Source: Schaedlerella arabinosiphila (lineage in GTDB: Bacteria > Bacillota > Clostridia > Lachnospirales > Lachnospiraceae). Taken from it: 64,000 nucleotides of DNA. Below are positions 16,665 through 25,330 of the stretch, in pieces. A program made the translations under genes and the position numbers. The number at the start of each line of letters is the position of its first letter. The stretch's first letter is position 1. The stretch covers positions 5,325,302 to 5,389,301 of the forward strand of contig NZ_RHJS01000002.1 in NCBI RefSeq assembly GCF_003885045.1, given 5' to 3'. Under the pieces are notes generated by a model. The model was not told where the DNA came from. It saw only the letters and a list, made by a program, of their open reading frames with translations, and searched no databases.

Positions 16665-16895
16665 ATGAATAAATTAAACAGAATAAAAAACTTTGCAGTA
16701 ACGATCACCAGAAAAGTGAAACAGAAAATGTACTATGGAATCCAGATGCTGAAGGATAATTCTGGAATGTCCGTAATCGAATTGCTGCTGATCTTAGTTG
16801 TACTGATAGCGCTGATCATGATTTTTAAGGATCAGCTTACAGAGCTGGTAAAATCTATTTTCGATAAGATTACCAGTGAGAGCGGCAAAATCTAA
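16665..16895 (+). CDS. Flp-type major pilin (Flp1-like)
   Basis: The 76-residue protein has a basic leader, a cleavage-type site around DNSGMSVIE and one hydrophobic helix (VIELLLILVVLIALIMIF), the plan of Flp1-like pilins in Gram-positive Tad loci. The mature pilin would be about 27-30 residues and forms the pilus shaft after cutting by the TadV peptidase at 19458. AAGGAGAATAGG before ATG 16665 sets the start; the open frame 114 nt upstream lacks a ribosome site. Confidence 0.85.
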   Translation: MNKLNRIKNFAVTITRKVKQKMYYGIQMLKDNSGMSVIELLLILVVLIALIMIFKDQLTELVKSIFDKITSESGKI

Positions 16896-16896
16896 A

Positions 16897-18243
16897 ATGA
16901 AACGGACGAAAAAAGGGGAGATCACGGCATTTCTGAGCTTGATCTTTGTGCTTCTGGTATCATTTATACTGGCAATGCTGGAAAGCGCAGTGATCCAGAC
17001 GGCGAAAAACCAAAAACGGCTGGATGCGGATCGGGCGGTATTTTCCCTTTTTGGAGAATACCAGAAAGGACTGACGGAAGAATACAATGTATTTGCCATT
17101 GACGGCACATACGAAACAGGCCAGTACGAAGAAGAACTGCTCCTGGACAGAATGTCCTATTACGGAAGCATGGGGATCACGCAGGAGATTACGGATATCC
17201 AGCTTTTGACAGACAACGACGGACAGGCATTCAGGGAGCAGGTGCTGCAGTATATGGAATCCCGCACGGGGATTACGCTGGTGCAGAACCTGACAGGGCT
17301 GGCGTCAAGCTGGGAAGAGCGGGAGATACGGGGCGAGGAAGTGACCGGGGAACTGGAGGATGTGCTTGCGGATAATGGGGAGATGCTTATGGCAGAGGCA
17401 GGCGGGCTGCTCCAGGCAAAAAAGGGCGGTATTTTATCTCTGATCCTGCCGAAGGACTTTCGTCTTTCCGGCAAAACCATCCGCCCGGAGGAACAGGTAT
17501 CCGGGCGGACATGCCGGACAGGGCGGGGCAGCTTCCCGGAACGCAAAAGCGCAGGCCGCGCAGACGCAAAGGTGCTGTTTGAACAGTATATTATGGAAAA
17601 GTTTGGTTCTGCCCTGGAACCCAAAGGAGAAAACCGGAATCTGGATTACGAGGTGGAGTATATATTATGCGGCAAGGACAGCGATGCAGAAAATTTGAAA
17701 AGTGTCGTAACTCAATTGCTGATGGTCCGGTTTGGCACCAATTATGCCTATCTGTTGTCGGATACAAAGCGGCAGGGAGAGGCGGAGGCCGTGGCGGCAG
17801 CGCTGGCAGCGGCATTTATGAATCCGGCATTGGAGCCGGTACTAAAGCAGTCTCTGATAGCCTTGTGGAGCCTAGGAGAAAGCATTGTAGATCTGCGTGC
17901 ACTGCTCGCAGGAAAACGGGTTCCCTATACAAAAAATGAAGAGAACTGGCAGCTTCAGCTGAGCAATCTGTCGAAGCTGGGAAAGGAAGAAGACACGCAG
18001 GAAGGGCAGGATTCGGAAAAAGGGATGACATATCAGCAGTATCTCCATGTCCTTACATTTGTAAAAAGCAATGCAAAGCTGACCATGCGGACGCTGGATC
18101 GGGTGGAACAGAACCTGATCCAGGAAAAGGAACAGACATTTTTCCGGGCAGACGCCTGCGTAACCAAGATCAAGCTGTACAATACGGCGGATATCTGGAA
18201 CGGTACGACCTATTCATTCCCGCTGTATTATGGATATTTGTAA
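16897..18243 (+). CDS. DUF5702 minor pilin-like protein
   Basis: The 448-residue protein begins KKGEITAFLSLIFVLLVSFILAMLESA, a pilin-like N-terminal hydrophobic helix with a cleavage-type Gly-Glu. A large mostly extracellular alpha-rich domain follows, matching the DUF5702 family found beside tad genes in Firmicutes. The role is inferred as a pilus tip or anchor component. ATG 16897 is one base past the pilin stop; GTG 16876 would overlap the pilin. No ribosome site is obvious, which suggests coupling to pilin translation. Confidence 0.72.
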   Translation: MKRTKKGEITAFLSLIFVLLVSFILAMLESAVIQTAKNQKRLDADRAVFSLFGEYQKGLTEEYNVFAIDGTYETGQYEEELLLDRMSYYGSMGITQEITDIQLLTDNDGQAFREQVLQYMESRTGITLVQNLTGLASSWEEREIRGEEVTGELEDVLADNGEMLMAEAGGLLQAKKGGILSLILPKDFRLSGKTIRPEEQVSGRTCRTGRGSFPERKSAGRADAKVLFEQYIMEKFGSALEPKGENRNLDYEVEYILCGKDSDAENLKSVVTQLLMVRFGTNYAYLLSDTKRQGEAEAVAAALAAAFMNPALEPVLKQSLIALWSLGESIVDLRALLAGKRVPYTKNEENWQLQLSNLSKLGKEEDTQEGQDSEKGMTYQQYLHVLTFVKSNAKLTMRTLDRVEQNLIQEKEQTFFRADACVTKIKLYNTADIWNGTTYSFPLYYGYL

Positions 18244-18263
18244 CATTTAAGTAACATATCATT

Positions 18264-18517
18264 CTTTTGGGGCCTGCCATAGATGCCTGCTCATCCTGGA
18301 ACCGCCTGCGTTCACACAGGCAGAATCCGATAAAAAAGATGCAAGGGACAGTTGGAGCTGTCATGGAAGCTCCGTTTGATCTGCTGACGGGGAAAGCGTT
18401 CTCATGGCAGGGCGTGGAAAAAAGAGGAAAGGAAGAGATGGAAGATGGCGTATCCGCAGGAACATACTCATATTGCACATTCTGATCAGGAACAGGCATC
18501 TATGGCAGGCCCAAAAG
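18264..18517. repeat. Inverted repeat flanking about 200 bp at the 5' end of a TadE-like gene
   Basis: The left arm 18264-18289 and right arm 18493-18517 are reverse complements except for a single-base indel. The right arm encodes the QASMAGPK segment just before the pilin-like helix of the gene starting at 18445; the left arm carries the same coding sequence on the opposite strand. The enclosed segment contains the presumed ribosome site and start codon. Inversion of the segment would swap the N-terminus and translation start of the TadE-like gene. Confidence 0.7.
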
Positions 18518-19248
18518 GAAGTATGACGGTAGAAGCAGCGCTTACGATCCCGGTTTTCTTATTTGCCGTACTTTGCCTCATATATCTGCTGGAAGTACAG
18601 GCGATCCGGATCAGCGTCCATTCTGCAGCCCAGGGAGCGGCGAAAAATGCGGCGACGGATATTGTTACGGTTCCGGTGCTGAATGTGTTTAAATTTAAAA
18701 GCGATATGGTCAGGATGATCGGTGCCGAACGGTTGGAAGGAAGTATCATACAAGGAGGAAAATCAGGACTTTCATGCCTGGGGTCTCTGTACTATCCAAG
18801 TACAGGCGAGATCCATGTCAGGATCTCTTATAAGATCAGGCTGCCGTTTCCCGGATTTACGGACATTGGGGTACGGCAGAAGGATACCTTTATAGTAAAA
18901 GCCTGGACAGGCTATACAAAACCGGATGTTGAAGATGAAGACGGAGAGATCGTCTACGTCACGGACAGCGGGGCCGTATACCATACAAACTATCAGTGCT
19001 CCTATCTGCAGTTGTCGATTCGGTTTCTCCCGTCTACCGGTCTGTCCGGGATACGAAACCTGAGCGGGGCAAGATACCGGTCCTGTGAAAAATGTGTCCA
19101 CGGAAGCGCCATGGCGGGCGTCTATGTGACGGACAGCGGGAACCGGTACCATAATTCCCTGAACTGCAGCGGATTGAAACGGTCAATCCGCGCGGTAAAA
19201 AAATCGAAAATATATGGAAAGGCGGCCTGCAGCAGATGCGGCAATTAG
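18445..19248 (+). CDS. TadE-like pseudopilin with two C-terminal Cys-rich modules
   Basis: ATG 18445 gives 267 residues. The prepilin-like helix is at GSMTVEAALTIPVFLFAV (about 29-48). A TadE-like extracellular domain follows, then two copies of a module, YVTDSGAVYHTNYQCSYL...SCEKC and YVTDSGNRYHNSLNCSGL...CSRC. Each has one His and three Cys, a likely metal-binding or disulphide knuckle found in other surface proteins. The start is uncertain because the region lies inside an inverted repeat and the ribosome site GGAAGAGATGGAAG is mediocre. The role is inferred as a minor pilin or pilus-tip adhesin. Confidence 0.75.
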   Translation: MAYPQEHTHIAHSDQEQASMAGPKGSMTVEAALTIPVFLFAVLCLIYLLEVQAIRISVHSAAQGAAKNAATDIVTVPVLNVFKFKSDMVRMIGAERLEGSIIQGGKSGLSCLGSLYYPSTGEIHVRISYKIRLPFPGFTDIGVRQKDTFIVKAWTGYTKPDVEDEDGEIVYVTDSGAVYHTNYQCSYLQLSIRFLPSTGLSGIRNLSGARYRSCEKCVHGSAMAGVYVTDSGNRYHNSLNCSGLKRSIRAVKKSKIYGKAACSRCGN

Positions 19249-19332
19249 CTGTTAAACTGCCGGCCAAAGCTTCTGAACAAAAGTAAAGGACGAAAAGCAG
19301 AGAATGAAGCGAAAAGCAATGTGTTAAGTGAA

Positions 19333-19428
19333 ATGTGAAGTATTATACAAAAAGTAAAGTATCAGCCAAGAAGTAAAGTATCAGCCAAGAAGTAAAATAT
19401 CGACCGAAACGTAAAGTATCAATCAAAA
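19333..19428 (+). repeat. Degenerate 19-bp tandem array upstream of the prepilin peptidase gene
   Basis: Units of AGTAAAGTATCAGCCAAGA type run at 19353-19371, 19372-19390 (identical), 19391-19410 and 19411-19428, with a weaker copy ahead of them. The array fills the gap between two tad genes. Confidence 0.75.
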
Positions 19429-19457
19429 AAATTAGAACCAAGAGAGGAGAAATCGAT

Positions 19458-19898
19458 ATGTATTCATTTAGTCAATTATGTTGTGTGGGGTATCTGTGTT
19501 ACCTGTCTGTGCTGGATATTCAGAAACGCAGGCTGCCGGAAGGGCTTTTGGCCGCCGGGGTCGGAGTGGCGGCAGCTGTGGCAGTATTGAAAATATTCCT
19601 GGGATTTGGGCCGCTTTTATTAAGCCTGGCAGGGGCAGCGGTGGGCATCGCTTTTTTGTGGATCAGTAAGATAACAGACGAGGCATTCGGGTATGGGGAC
19701 AGTATTCTGATCATTGCCCTGGGGCTGTTTCTGGGGCTATGGAAACTGCTCTATCTGCTGATGGCCGCATTCGGTCTGTCTGCAATCTATTCCATGGTAA
19801 TGATGAAGAAACAGAACTTTCAGAGGACAACCACGCTGCCCTTCGTCCCCTTTTTTGGAGCCGCATACGTTATACTGCTGCTGGCAAGATTATTTTAG
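19458..19898 (+). CDS. Prepilin peptidase (A24, TadV/CpaA-like)
   Basis: The 146-residue integral membrane aspartyl protease has four or five hydrophobic segments and the two catalytic Asp motifs, SVLDIQKRRLP near residue 21 and FGYGDSILI near residue 77. It has the short peptidase-only form without the methylase domain seen in type IV pilus enzymes. It should cut the leaders of the Flp and TadE-like pilins of this locus. AGAGGAGAAATCGAT precedes the ATG. Confidence 0.85.
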   Translation: MYSFSQLCCVGYLCYLSVLDIQKRRLPEGLLAAGVGVAAAVAVLKIFLGFGPLLLSLAGAAVGIAFLWISKITDEAFGYGDSILIIALGLFLGLWKLLYLLMAAFGLSAIYSMVMMKKQNFQRTTTLPFVPFFGAAYVILLLARLF

Positions 19899-19917
19899 AC
19901 GGAAAGGAAGCCCCGGG

Positions 19918-20469
19918 ATGAGACGGAAACGGATATCGGCCTGCGGCGGGCGGGGACTCAAGGGCGTGATCACGGTAGAGCTGTCTTATCTGTTTCCGAT
20001 AATACTTATGATATTTCTGGTGATAGTTTATACGACCTTCTACTTTCATGATAAAAACATTTTGATCGGGGCGGCCAGTGAAACGGCTGTGGTGGGAGCA
20101 CAATTGGAGCGCAGGCCCGGCGAAAACGGGCGGGCGGATCTGGCTGGCTTTTACCAGGAACGGATTCGGGGGAAGCTGATCTTATTTTCCGGGGCAGAGG
20201 CATCTGTGGATACCACAAGGAGATGGGTGGAGGTCAGCGCGTATGCGGAACGGAAGTGGATGCGGCTTCACGTAGTCCAGCGCGCGGCACTGGCACAGCC
20301 GGAAACTGCGATACGAAGACTGTGGCTGCTGGACAGGCTTCAGGAAGCCGGGAAAAAGGAAACAACGGAGGAGGGAAGCTCTGCTGATCAAATCGAAGGG
20401 AGCAAAACAGATCAGAAGGCAATCGGACAGACAGGATCGGGCACTGCCGTAGAGAGTCAGAAAAAGTGA
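19918..20469 (+). CDS. Second TadE-like pseudopilin
   Basis: ATG 19918 follows AAAGGAAG and gives 183 residues. A basic leader ends at LKGVITVELSYLFPIILMIFLVIV, a prepilin-like helix. An extracellular domain then reaches about residue 145, and a polar, low-complexity tail ends the protein. TadE-like pseudopilins are needed for Flp pilus assembly in characterised systems. It lies 19 nt after the prepilin peptidase gene. Confidence 0.78.
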   Translation: MRRKRISACGGRGLKGVITVELSYLFPIILMIFLVIVYTTFYFHDKNILIGAASETAVVGAQLERRPGENGRADLAGFYQERIRGKLILFSGAEASVDTTRRWVEVSAYAERKWMRLHVVQRAALAQPETAIRRLWLLDRLQEAGKKETTEEGSSADQIEGSKTDQKAIGQTGSGTAVESQKK

Positions 20470-20495
20470 ATTGCAGGAAAGAGGAGGTGCTTAAA

Positions 20496-21389
20496 ATGCA
20501 GCGGGCAGAATTTGAAACCAAGCTGAACAGGAGCTGTCTGCATATATATAAGGAAGCGCATTATGAAGAAGACTATCAGATGCCGATGCTGCGGCAGAAC
20601 CGGCTGGATGGGATTCTGGAGGTGGAAGGCTGCGAGATGGACGGAAGGGCCAGATATACGTATGAGATCAGCGGTTTGACTTCTATGAAAACCATGTACG
20701 AAAACGCCAGCATAAAAAAGCGGGAGATTGAGGCGGTGATAGCCCGGATTCTGGAGGTGACCGATACATTACAAAGATATATGCTGGACCCCAACTGCCT
20801 GGTTTTAAAACCAGAGTACATATTTCATAAAGAAGGGCAATGGTTTTTCTGCTATTTTCCGGGAATGGAAGAGGATCTCTGCAAAATATTTCATGAACTG
20901 ACGGAATATTTTGTCAAGATGCTGGACTATGAGGATACGGAAGGAATTTTTCTGGCTTATGAGCTGCATAAAGCAACTCTCCAGGAGCATTATGACCTGG
21001 AACTGATTATGAAAGAATATAAGGGCAGGGAATCGGAACGGAAGAAGCTTATCATGGATAAGCCGAAGCCTGCGGGAGCAAAGCGGGAAAATAAAGGGAC
21101 TATACGGAGAATACCTGCTCCGCCCGATGAAGATGAAAAGGAGGAATTTAGTTATGGAAGTCATGGAAATATCTTCAGTGTGACAGACGAGGAGGAACCT
21201 AAATCAGAACAGAGCCGTTTTACATATGGAAAGAGTGAAGAATTGTATTCTGCGAATATGATCTGCGAGGAAAAAACGGGAGGGTGGTGGAAATACTGGA
21301 GGAAAGCGGCAAACGGCATACGGAGGAAACGCTGGGGAAGCTGGGACGATTTGATATTAGAAACCGATGGACAGGAGGAGGAAAGCTGA
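20496..21389 (+). CDS. DUF6382 protein without an FHA domain
   Basis: ATG 20496 follows GAGGAGGTGCTTAAA and gives 297 residues. Residues 1-180 match the DUF6382 domain (LDGILEVEGCEMDGRARYTYEISGL, LVLKPEYIF). In Tad loci of related bacteria this domain is usually followed by a phosphothreonine-binding FHA domain. Here residues 185-297 are a charged, basic tail with no FHA signature. It closes the tad operon and probably regulates or scaffolds the machine, though no function is proven for the family. Confidence 0.65.
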   Translation: MQRAEFETKLNRSCLHIYKEAHYEEDYQMPMLRQNRLDGILEVEGCEMDGRARYTYEISGLTSMKTMYENASIKKREIEAVIARILEVTDTLQRYMLDPNCLVLKPEYIFHKEGQWFFCYFPGMEEDLCKIFHELTEYFVKMLDYEDTEGIFLAYELHKATLQEHYDLELIMKEYKGRESERKKLIMDKPKPAGAKRENKGTIRRIPAPPDEDEKEEFSYGSHGNIFSVTDEEEPKSEQSRFTYGKSEELYSANMICEEKTGGWWKYWRKAANGIRRKRWGSWDDLILETDGQEEES

Positions 21390-21511
21390 TTATAATAGGA
21401 TTAGCGGCGGATAGTCTGCGCAGCAGGCTTTTGCATAGTAATTAAGATTGTATAAATAAAGACTGGGAGTTTGAGAAGAAAATTCCGGGAAAAAGAAAAG
21501 CGGGAGTGATT

Positions 21512-22123
21512 ATGGAGCAGAAAAAAGAGCAGAGAGCAGTCTGTACGACCGGGCTCATTGTAGTGAATATAGGAATATTTTTGGTATTCATGCTGTTGGG
21601 AAAATCCGAGGATGTGCTGTTTATGCAGCAATACGGTGCAATGTATGAACCGTATGTGACGGATGGGCATGAGTATTACCGGCTGCTGACCAGTATATTC
21701 CTGCACTTTGGAATCGAGCATCTGCTTAATAATATGGTAATGCTTGGGGCGCTTGGTTTCAACCTGGAGCCGGAGATTGGGAAGCTGCGTTTTCTGCTGG
21801 TGTACTTTGTAAGCGGCATCGGCGGAAATATATGCTCGCTTCTGCATAACATCAGCGTTGGCGAAAATGTAATATCCGCAGGCGCGTCCGGCGCAGTGTT
21901 CGGACTGATGGGAGCGCTGCTCTGCGCGGTGATCCGGAATAAGGGATGCATTGGCCGTCTGAATAAGAAAGGATTGGTGATACTTGTAATATTAAGTGTT
22001 TACCTCGGGCTGTCGGAGTCGGGGGTAGATAATGCCGCGCATATCGGAGGACTGGTCTGCGGCTTTGCTTTGGAAGCGCTTCTGGGCAGCTTTAAGTATA
22101 GGAAGTCTTCGGAACAGCGCTGA
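21512..22123 (+). CDS. Rhomboid intramembrane serine protease
   Basis: The 203-residue protein has six hydrophobic segments and the rhomboid catalytic pair: Ser in VISAGASGAVFGLMGAL and His in VDNAAHIGGLVCG. The oxyanion region HFGIEHLLNNMVML is also present. It cleaves membrane helices within the bilayer; the substrate is unknown. GGGAG lies 5 nt before ATG 21512, which is preferred over GTG 21506. It follows the tad operon on the same strand. Confidence 0.92.
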   Translation: MEQKKEQRAVCTTGLIVVNIGIFLVFMLLGKSEDVLFMQQYGAMYEPYVTDGHEYYRLLTSIFLHFGIEHLLNNMVMLGALGFNLEPEIGKLRFLLVYFVSGIGGNICSLLHNISVGENVISAGASGAVFGLMGALLCAVIRNKGCIGRLNKKGLVILVILSVYLGLSESGVDNAAHIGGLVCGFALEALLGSFKYRKSSEQR

Positions 22124-22165
22124 GTGCGGCAGTTCGGAAACCGTAAATATTTATAGCAGCAATAT

Positions 22166-22897
22166 CTATATAGGAAGCTTTACGGTGAAAGCAGTACCGT
22201 TTCCTTCTTTGGAAGTTACGGAGATTGAACCGCCGTGTGCTTCTATGATTCGCTTGGACAGGGAAAGGCCCAGACCAGTACCGCCCTGTTTGTATGTTTT
22301 GAAAGGCTCGAAGATGGATTCCAAACGTTCGGAAGGGATTCCGCAGCCATTGTCTTTTACCTGTATGGACAGGATATCATTCTTCCGGCTGACAGAGAGC
22401 CGAATGCTGCCCTTATCTGAAATTGCTTCCTTTGCGTTTTTGAGGAGGTTCAGGAGAACTTCTTCAATCTTGATCTTATCGCCTGTAAATTTGCCGAGGC
22501 TGTCCGGGATGGAGGATGAAAATTCGATTTCGGACTCTTCTTCATCCAGCGAAATCGCAAAGGATATGGCAATATTTTTCAGAAGATGTTCGATGGAAAA
22601 TACGGAGTAATGCAGGGTGTTTCCGTTGTTGAAGGTGGAAAGCTCTTCCAGAAGCTGGCGCATAAAATCAATATCATCCATAGTCTGCTTCCAGTGGGAA
22701 AACTCTTTTACCTCCGGATGCTGGACCTGAATGATCTGAAGAGCCGAGGATACAAGCGTCAGAGGGTTGCGGATCTCATGTGCGATGGTGGATACTGTAA
22801 CCTGATGGTTTTCCAGCAGTTGGCTGATGATCTGCTTTGCTTCTTTATTTTCTTCCATCAGCCGATTCATTTTGTTAATATCAATATTGTGCATCAT
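22166..22897 (-). CDS. Orphan cytoplasmic sensor histidine kinase
   Basis: The 243-residue kinase lacks membrane segments and any recognisable sensor domain. A short N-terminal coiled stretch (1-35) leads into the phosphoacceptor helix STIAHEIRNPLTLV, then the ATPase domain with N box NLLKNAKEAI, G1 DNGCGIP, F box EPF and G2 GGTGLGLSL. No response regulator gene adjoins it. Soluble orphan kinases of this layout in spore formers often feed Spo0F or Spo0A, but that is inference. AGGAGGG before the paired ATGs at 22895-22897 and 22892-22894 supports the start. Confidence 0.88.
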   Translation of the reverse strand: MMHNIDINKMNRLMEENKEAKQIISQLLENHQVTVSTIAHEIRNPLTLVSSALQIIQVQHPEVKEFSHWKQTMDDIDFMRQLLEELSTFNNGNTLHYSVFSIEHLLKNIAISFAISLDEEESEIEFSSSIPDSLGKFTGDKIKIEEVLLNLLKNAKEAISDKGSIRLSVSRKNDILSIQVKDNGCGIPSERLESIFEPFKTYKQGGTGLGLSLSKRIIEAHGGSISVTSKEGNGTAFTVKLPI

Positions 22898-23149
22898 TGA
22901 TCTGTTCCCTCCTGGTTTTTATTTGTAGTCTAACACGTCCGAAAGATGCATTCAATAAATTCAATATGACATTTTTCGACAGTTTTCCACTATTATAGTC
23001 TCTTGAAGGGAAAAAAGCAATTTATAAAAACATATGCAAAACATATTTTCAGGCATTTTGTAATTTTCATGTTCTCTTTTCAGTAAAAATGCGTTATACT
23101 ACATACAATAACTGGCACACAGAAGAAAAGGAGAAAGAGGGCAAAAGTT

Positions 23150-23557
23150 ATGAAAGATGAGAACTGTATTTTTTGTAAGATTGCAGCAGGCGAGATTCCG
23201 TCAGCTACATTGTATGAGGACGACGATTTTCGGGTGATCCTGGATATAAGTCCTGCATCCAAAGGGCATGCTTTAATCATTCCGAAGGAGCATTTTCGGA
23301 ATCTGTATGACCTGTATGACGAACTTGCGTCAAAGGTTCTGGTGCTGGCAAGGAAGATGACGGTCAGGCTGAAGGAAATATTGGGGTGTGACGGTTATAA
23401 TATTGTACAAAACAATGAAGAGGTGGCTGGACAGACAGTCTTCCATTTTCATATGCATATGATTCCCCGTTATCGGGGAGATAAAGTTGGGATTGGATGG
23501 CATATGGGGGAACTGAAAGAGAAAGATAAGGAAGAGATCCTGAACGGGTTAAAGTAA
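23150..23557 (+). CDS. HIT-family nucleotide hydrolase
   Basis: This 135-residue protein has the Hint-type layout: an N-terminal CIFCKIAAGEIPS and the histidine triad HFHMHMIPRY near residue 102. HIT proteins hydrolyse adenosine phosphoramidates or similar nucleotides. It is followed after 17 nt by a sigma-factor gene, so the two are probably co-transcribed. A TATACT at 23095-23100 is the likely -10. Confidence 0.92.
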   Translation: MKDENCIFCKIAAGEIPSATLYEDDDFRVILDISPASKGHALIIPKEHFRNLYDLYDELASKVLVLARKMTVRLKEILGCDGYNIVQNNEEVAGQTVFHFHMHMIPRYRGDKVGIGWHMGELKEKDKEEILNGLK

Positions 23558-23574
23558 TCACCGGAGAAAGAACA

Positions 23575-24138
23575 TTGACTAAGAAGCTAGCATTTAATGA
23601 GATTTACAGCAACTATAAAAATCTTGTTCTGAAGGCAGCGCACATATATGTGGATGATCTGGACACGGCGGAAGATATTATGCAAGATACGTTTCTGGCA
23701 TTGTACAGGGACATGACAGAAAAAGAGTTTGAAAGTGAGAAGGAATATTCCAATATCAAATCCTGGTTATACACCACTGCAAAGCATTTGGCTTTGAACT
23801 ATGGCAAAAAAGCGGCACGGACAGTTTCGGCAGATGCATTGGAAGGAACCGATGCGGTAGAAGAGCCTTTTACTGAAAGTCTGGAATCAGAGTATCTTGG
23901 CAGGATAACGGAAGAGAAGCGCGCGGATCTGCATGAACGCATTTTCGCAGCATTGATGAAGAAGAACCCCAGATGGCATGAAGCTATTATGATGGTGGGA
24001 TACCTGGAGATTCCGACAGCAGAGGCGGCCGAGAGACTTGGCATATCTGAAAATGCATTTTATGCGATGATGCACAGAGCAAGAAAATGGATCTACAAGA
24101 AGTTTGGCGTAGAGTATGAAGAGCTGAAACGACTTTGA
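23575..24138 (+). CDS. Sigma-70 family (ECF-like) sigma factor
   Basis: TTG 23575 with GGAGAAAG upstream gives 187 residues. Region 2 is seen as DTAEDIMQDTFLALYRDM and SNIKSWLYTTAKHLALNYGKK; region 4 as IPTAEAAERLGISENAFYAMMHRARKWIYKK. No anti-sigma gene adjoins it. The region 2-4 spacing is that of ECF factors. Its regulon cannot be told from the window. Confidence 0.85.
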   Translation: MTKKLAFNEIYSNYKNLVLKAAHIYVDDLDTAEDIMQDTFLALYRDMTEKEFESEKEYSNIKSWLYTTAKHLALNYGKKAARTVSADALEGTDAVEEPFTESLESEYLGRITEEKRADLHERIFAALMKKNPRWHEAIMMVGYLEIPTAEAAERLGISENAFYAMMHRARKWIYKKFGVEYEELKRL

Positions 24139-24167
24139 AGATGCATCTGTGAAGATACTGAAGAGAA

Positions 24168-24206
24168 AAGAAAGCACATGCAAACCTGAGGTTGATGTGC
24201 TTTCTT
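24168..24206. terminator. Hairpin between convergent sigma and murG genes
   Basis: AAGAAAGCACAT (24168-24179) and its exact complement (24195-24206) form a 12-bp stem suited to stopping transcription from either side, although a clear T run is lacking. Confidence 0.5.
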
Positions 24207-24262
24207 GAAAGATTTGAACGGCGGTCTGCTTTTTGCTTGAGCAGCGGGAGGTGTTTACGCTG

Positions 24263-25330
24263 TCACGATTTACTTACTCCTTCAATTAATTGAATGATCG
24301 TGCGGATGGAATCCTGCTGGCCGGAGTTGTGCATGGCATCAATATAGGCCGTCCGGTCCTGATAAAGCTTATGGATCGAATCAAGGAGTGATTCTTTTGT
24401 GACATCCTCCTCTTCCAGGACGGTACTGAAGCCCTGGCGTTCAAAAGAGCGGGCATTTAAAATCTGGTCGCCCCGGCTTGCGTTTGCAGAGAGAGGAATG
24501 AGAAGATTCGGTTTTCTCAGTGCAAGAAGTTCGCAGATCGCATTGGCGCCGGCCCGGGAAATGACCAGGGTGGACATTGCAAAGATGTCGCGGAGCTCAT
24601 TTTTTACATATTCAAACTGCTTGTAGCCTTTGGTATTGACCAGGGATTCATCCAGTTTTCCCTTTCCGCAGAGATGAACAACCTGGAAGTCTTCCAGAAG
24701 TTCCGGAAGGGCGGCGCGGACCGCGGTATTCACGGCAACGGAACCAAGGCTTCCACCGATCACAAGGATCACGGGCTTATCAGCAGAAAAACCGCACATT
24801 TCCATTGCGGCGATCTTATTGCCTGATAACAATTCCTGGCGGATGGGAGAACCGGTAAGAATCGCTTTTTCTTTCGGAAGATTCTCCAGAGTCTCCGGGA
24901 AATTGCAGCAAACCTTTGTCGCGGAAGGGATCGCAAGCTTGTTGGCAAGACCGGGAGTCATGTCGGATTCGTGGATGATGACCGGTACCTTTGCCCGCTT
25001 TCCGGCGAGGACTACAGGGACAGAGACAAAACCGCCTTTCGAAAAGATAACATCGGGCTTTAGTTCCCGAACCAGCTTTTTCGCTTCACCCAGACCTTTT
25101 AAGACACGGAATGGGTCGGTAAAATTCTGAAGACTGAAGTAGCGGCGGAGCTTCCCGGAAGAGATTCCGTGGTAGGGAATGTGAAAGGCTTCGATCAGTT
25201 CCTTTTCGATGCCGGTGTAGGAGCCGATATATTGGATATCATAACCGAGCTCCTGCAGTCGGGGGATCAAGGCAATATTGGGAGTGACATGCCCGGCGGT
25301 GCCTCCGCCGGTGAGTATGATTCGTTTCAT
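24263..25330 (-). CDS. murG: MurG, lipid II-forming GlcNAc transferase
   Basis: The 355-residue product starts MKRIILTGGGTAGHVTPNIA, the G-loop signature of MurG, with a second Gly-rich loop at GGSLGSVAVN and the UDP-binding region ISRAGANAICELLALRKPNLLIPL. It adds GlcNAc to lipid I on the inner membrane face to make lipid II. ATG 25330 is chosen because CTGGAGGTTTTTT precedes it. The gene is alone here rather than in the usual mur/fts cluster, so a second copy elsewhere is possible. Confidence 0.93.
   Translation of the reverse strand: MKRIILTGGGTAGHVTPNIALIPRLQELGYDIQYIGSYTGIEKELIEAFHIPYHGISSGKLRRYFSLQNFTDPFRVLKGLGEAKKLVRELKPDVIFSKGGFVSVPVVLAGKRAKVPVIIHESDMTPGLANKLAIPSATKVCCNFPETLENLPKEKAILTGSPIRQELLSGNKIAAMEMCGFSADKPVILVIGGSLGSVAVNTAVRAALPELLEDFQVVHLCGKGKLDESLVNTKGYKQFEYVKNELRDIFAMSTLVISRAGANAICELLALRKPNLLIPLSANASRGDQILNARSFERQGFSTVLEEEDVTKESLLDSIHKLYQDRTAYIDAMHNSGQQDSIRTIIQLIEGVSKS

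Noticed and set aside
18267..18485. A 72-codon plus-strand gene before the TadE-like gene
   Set aside because: It starts inside the left inverted-repeat arm, lacks a ribosome site and has no pilin or other features.
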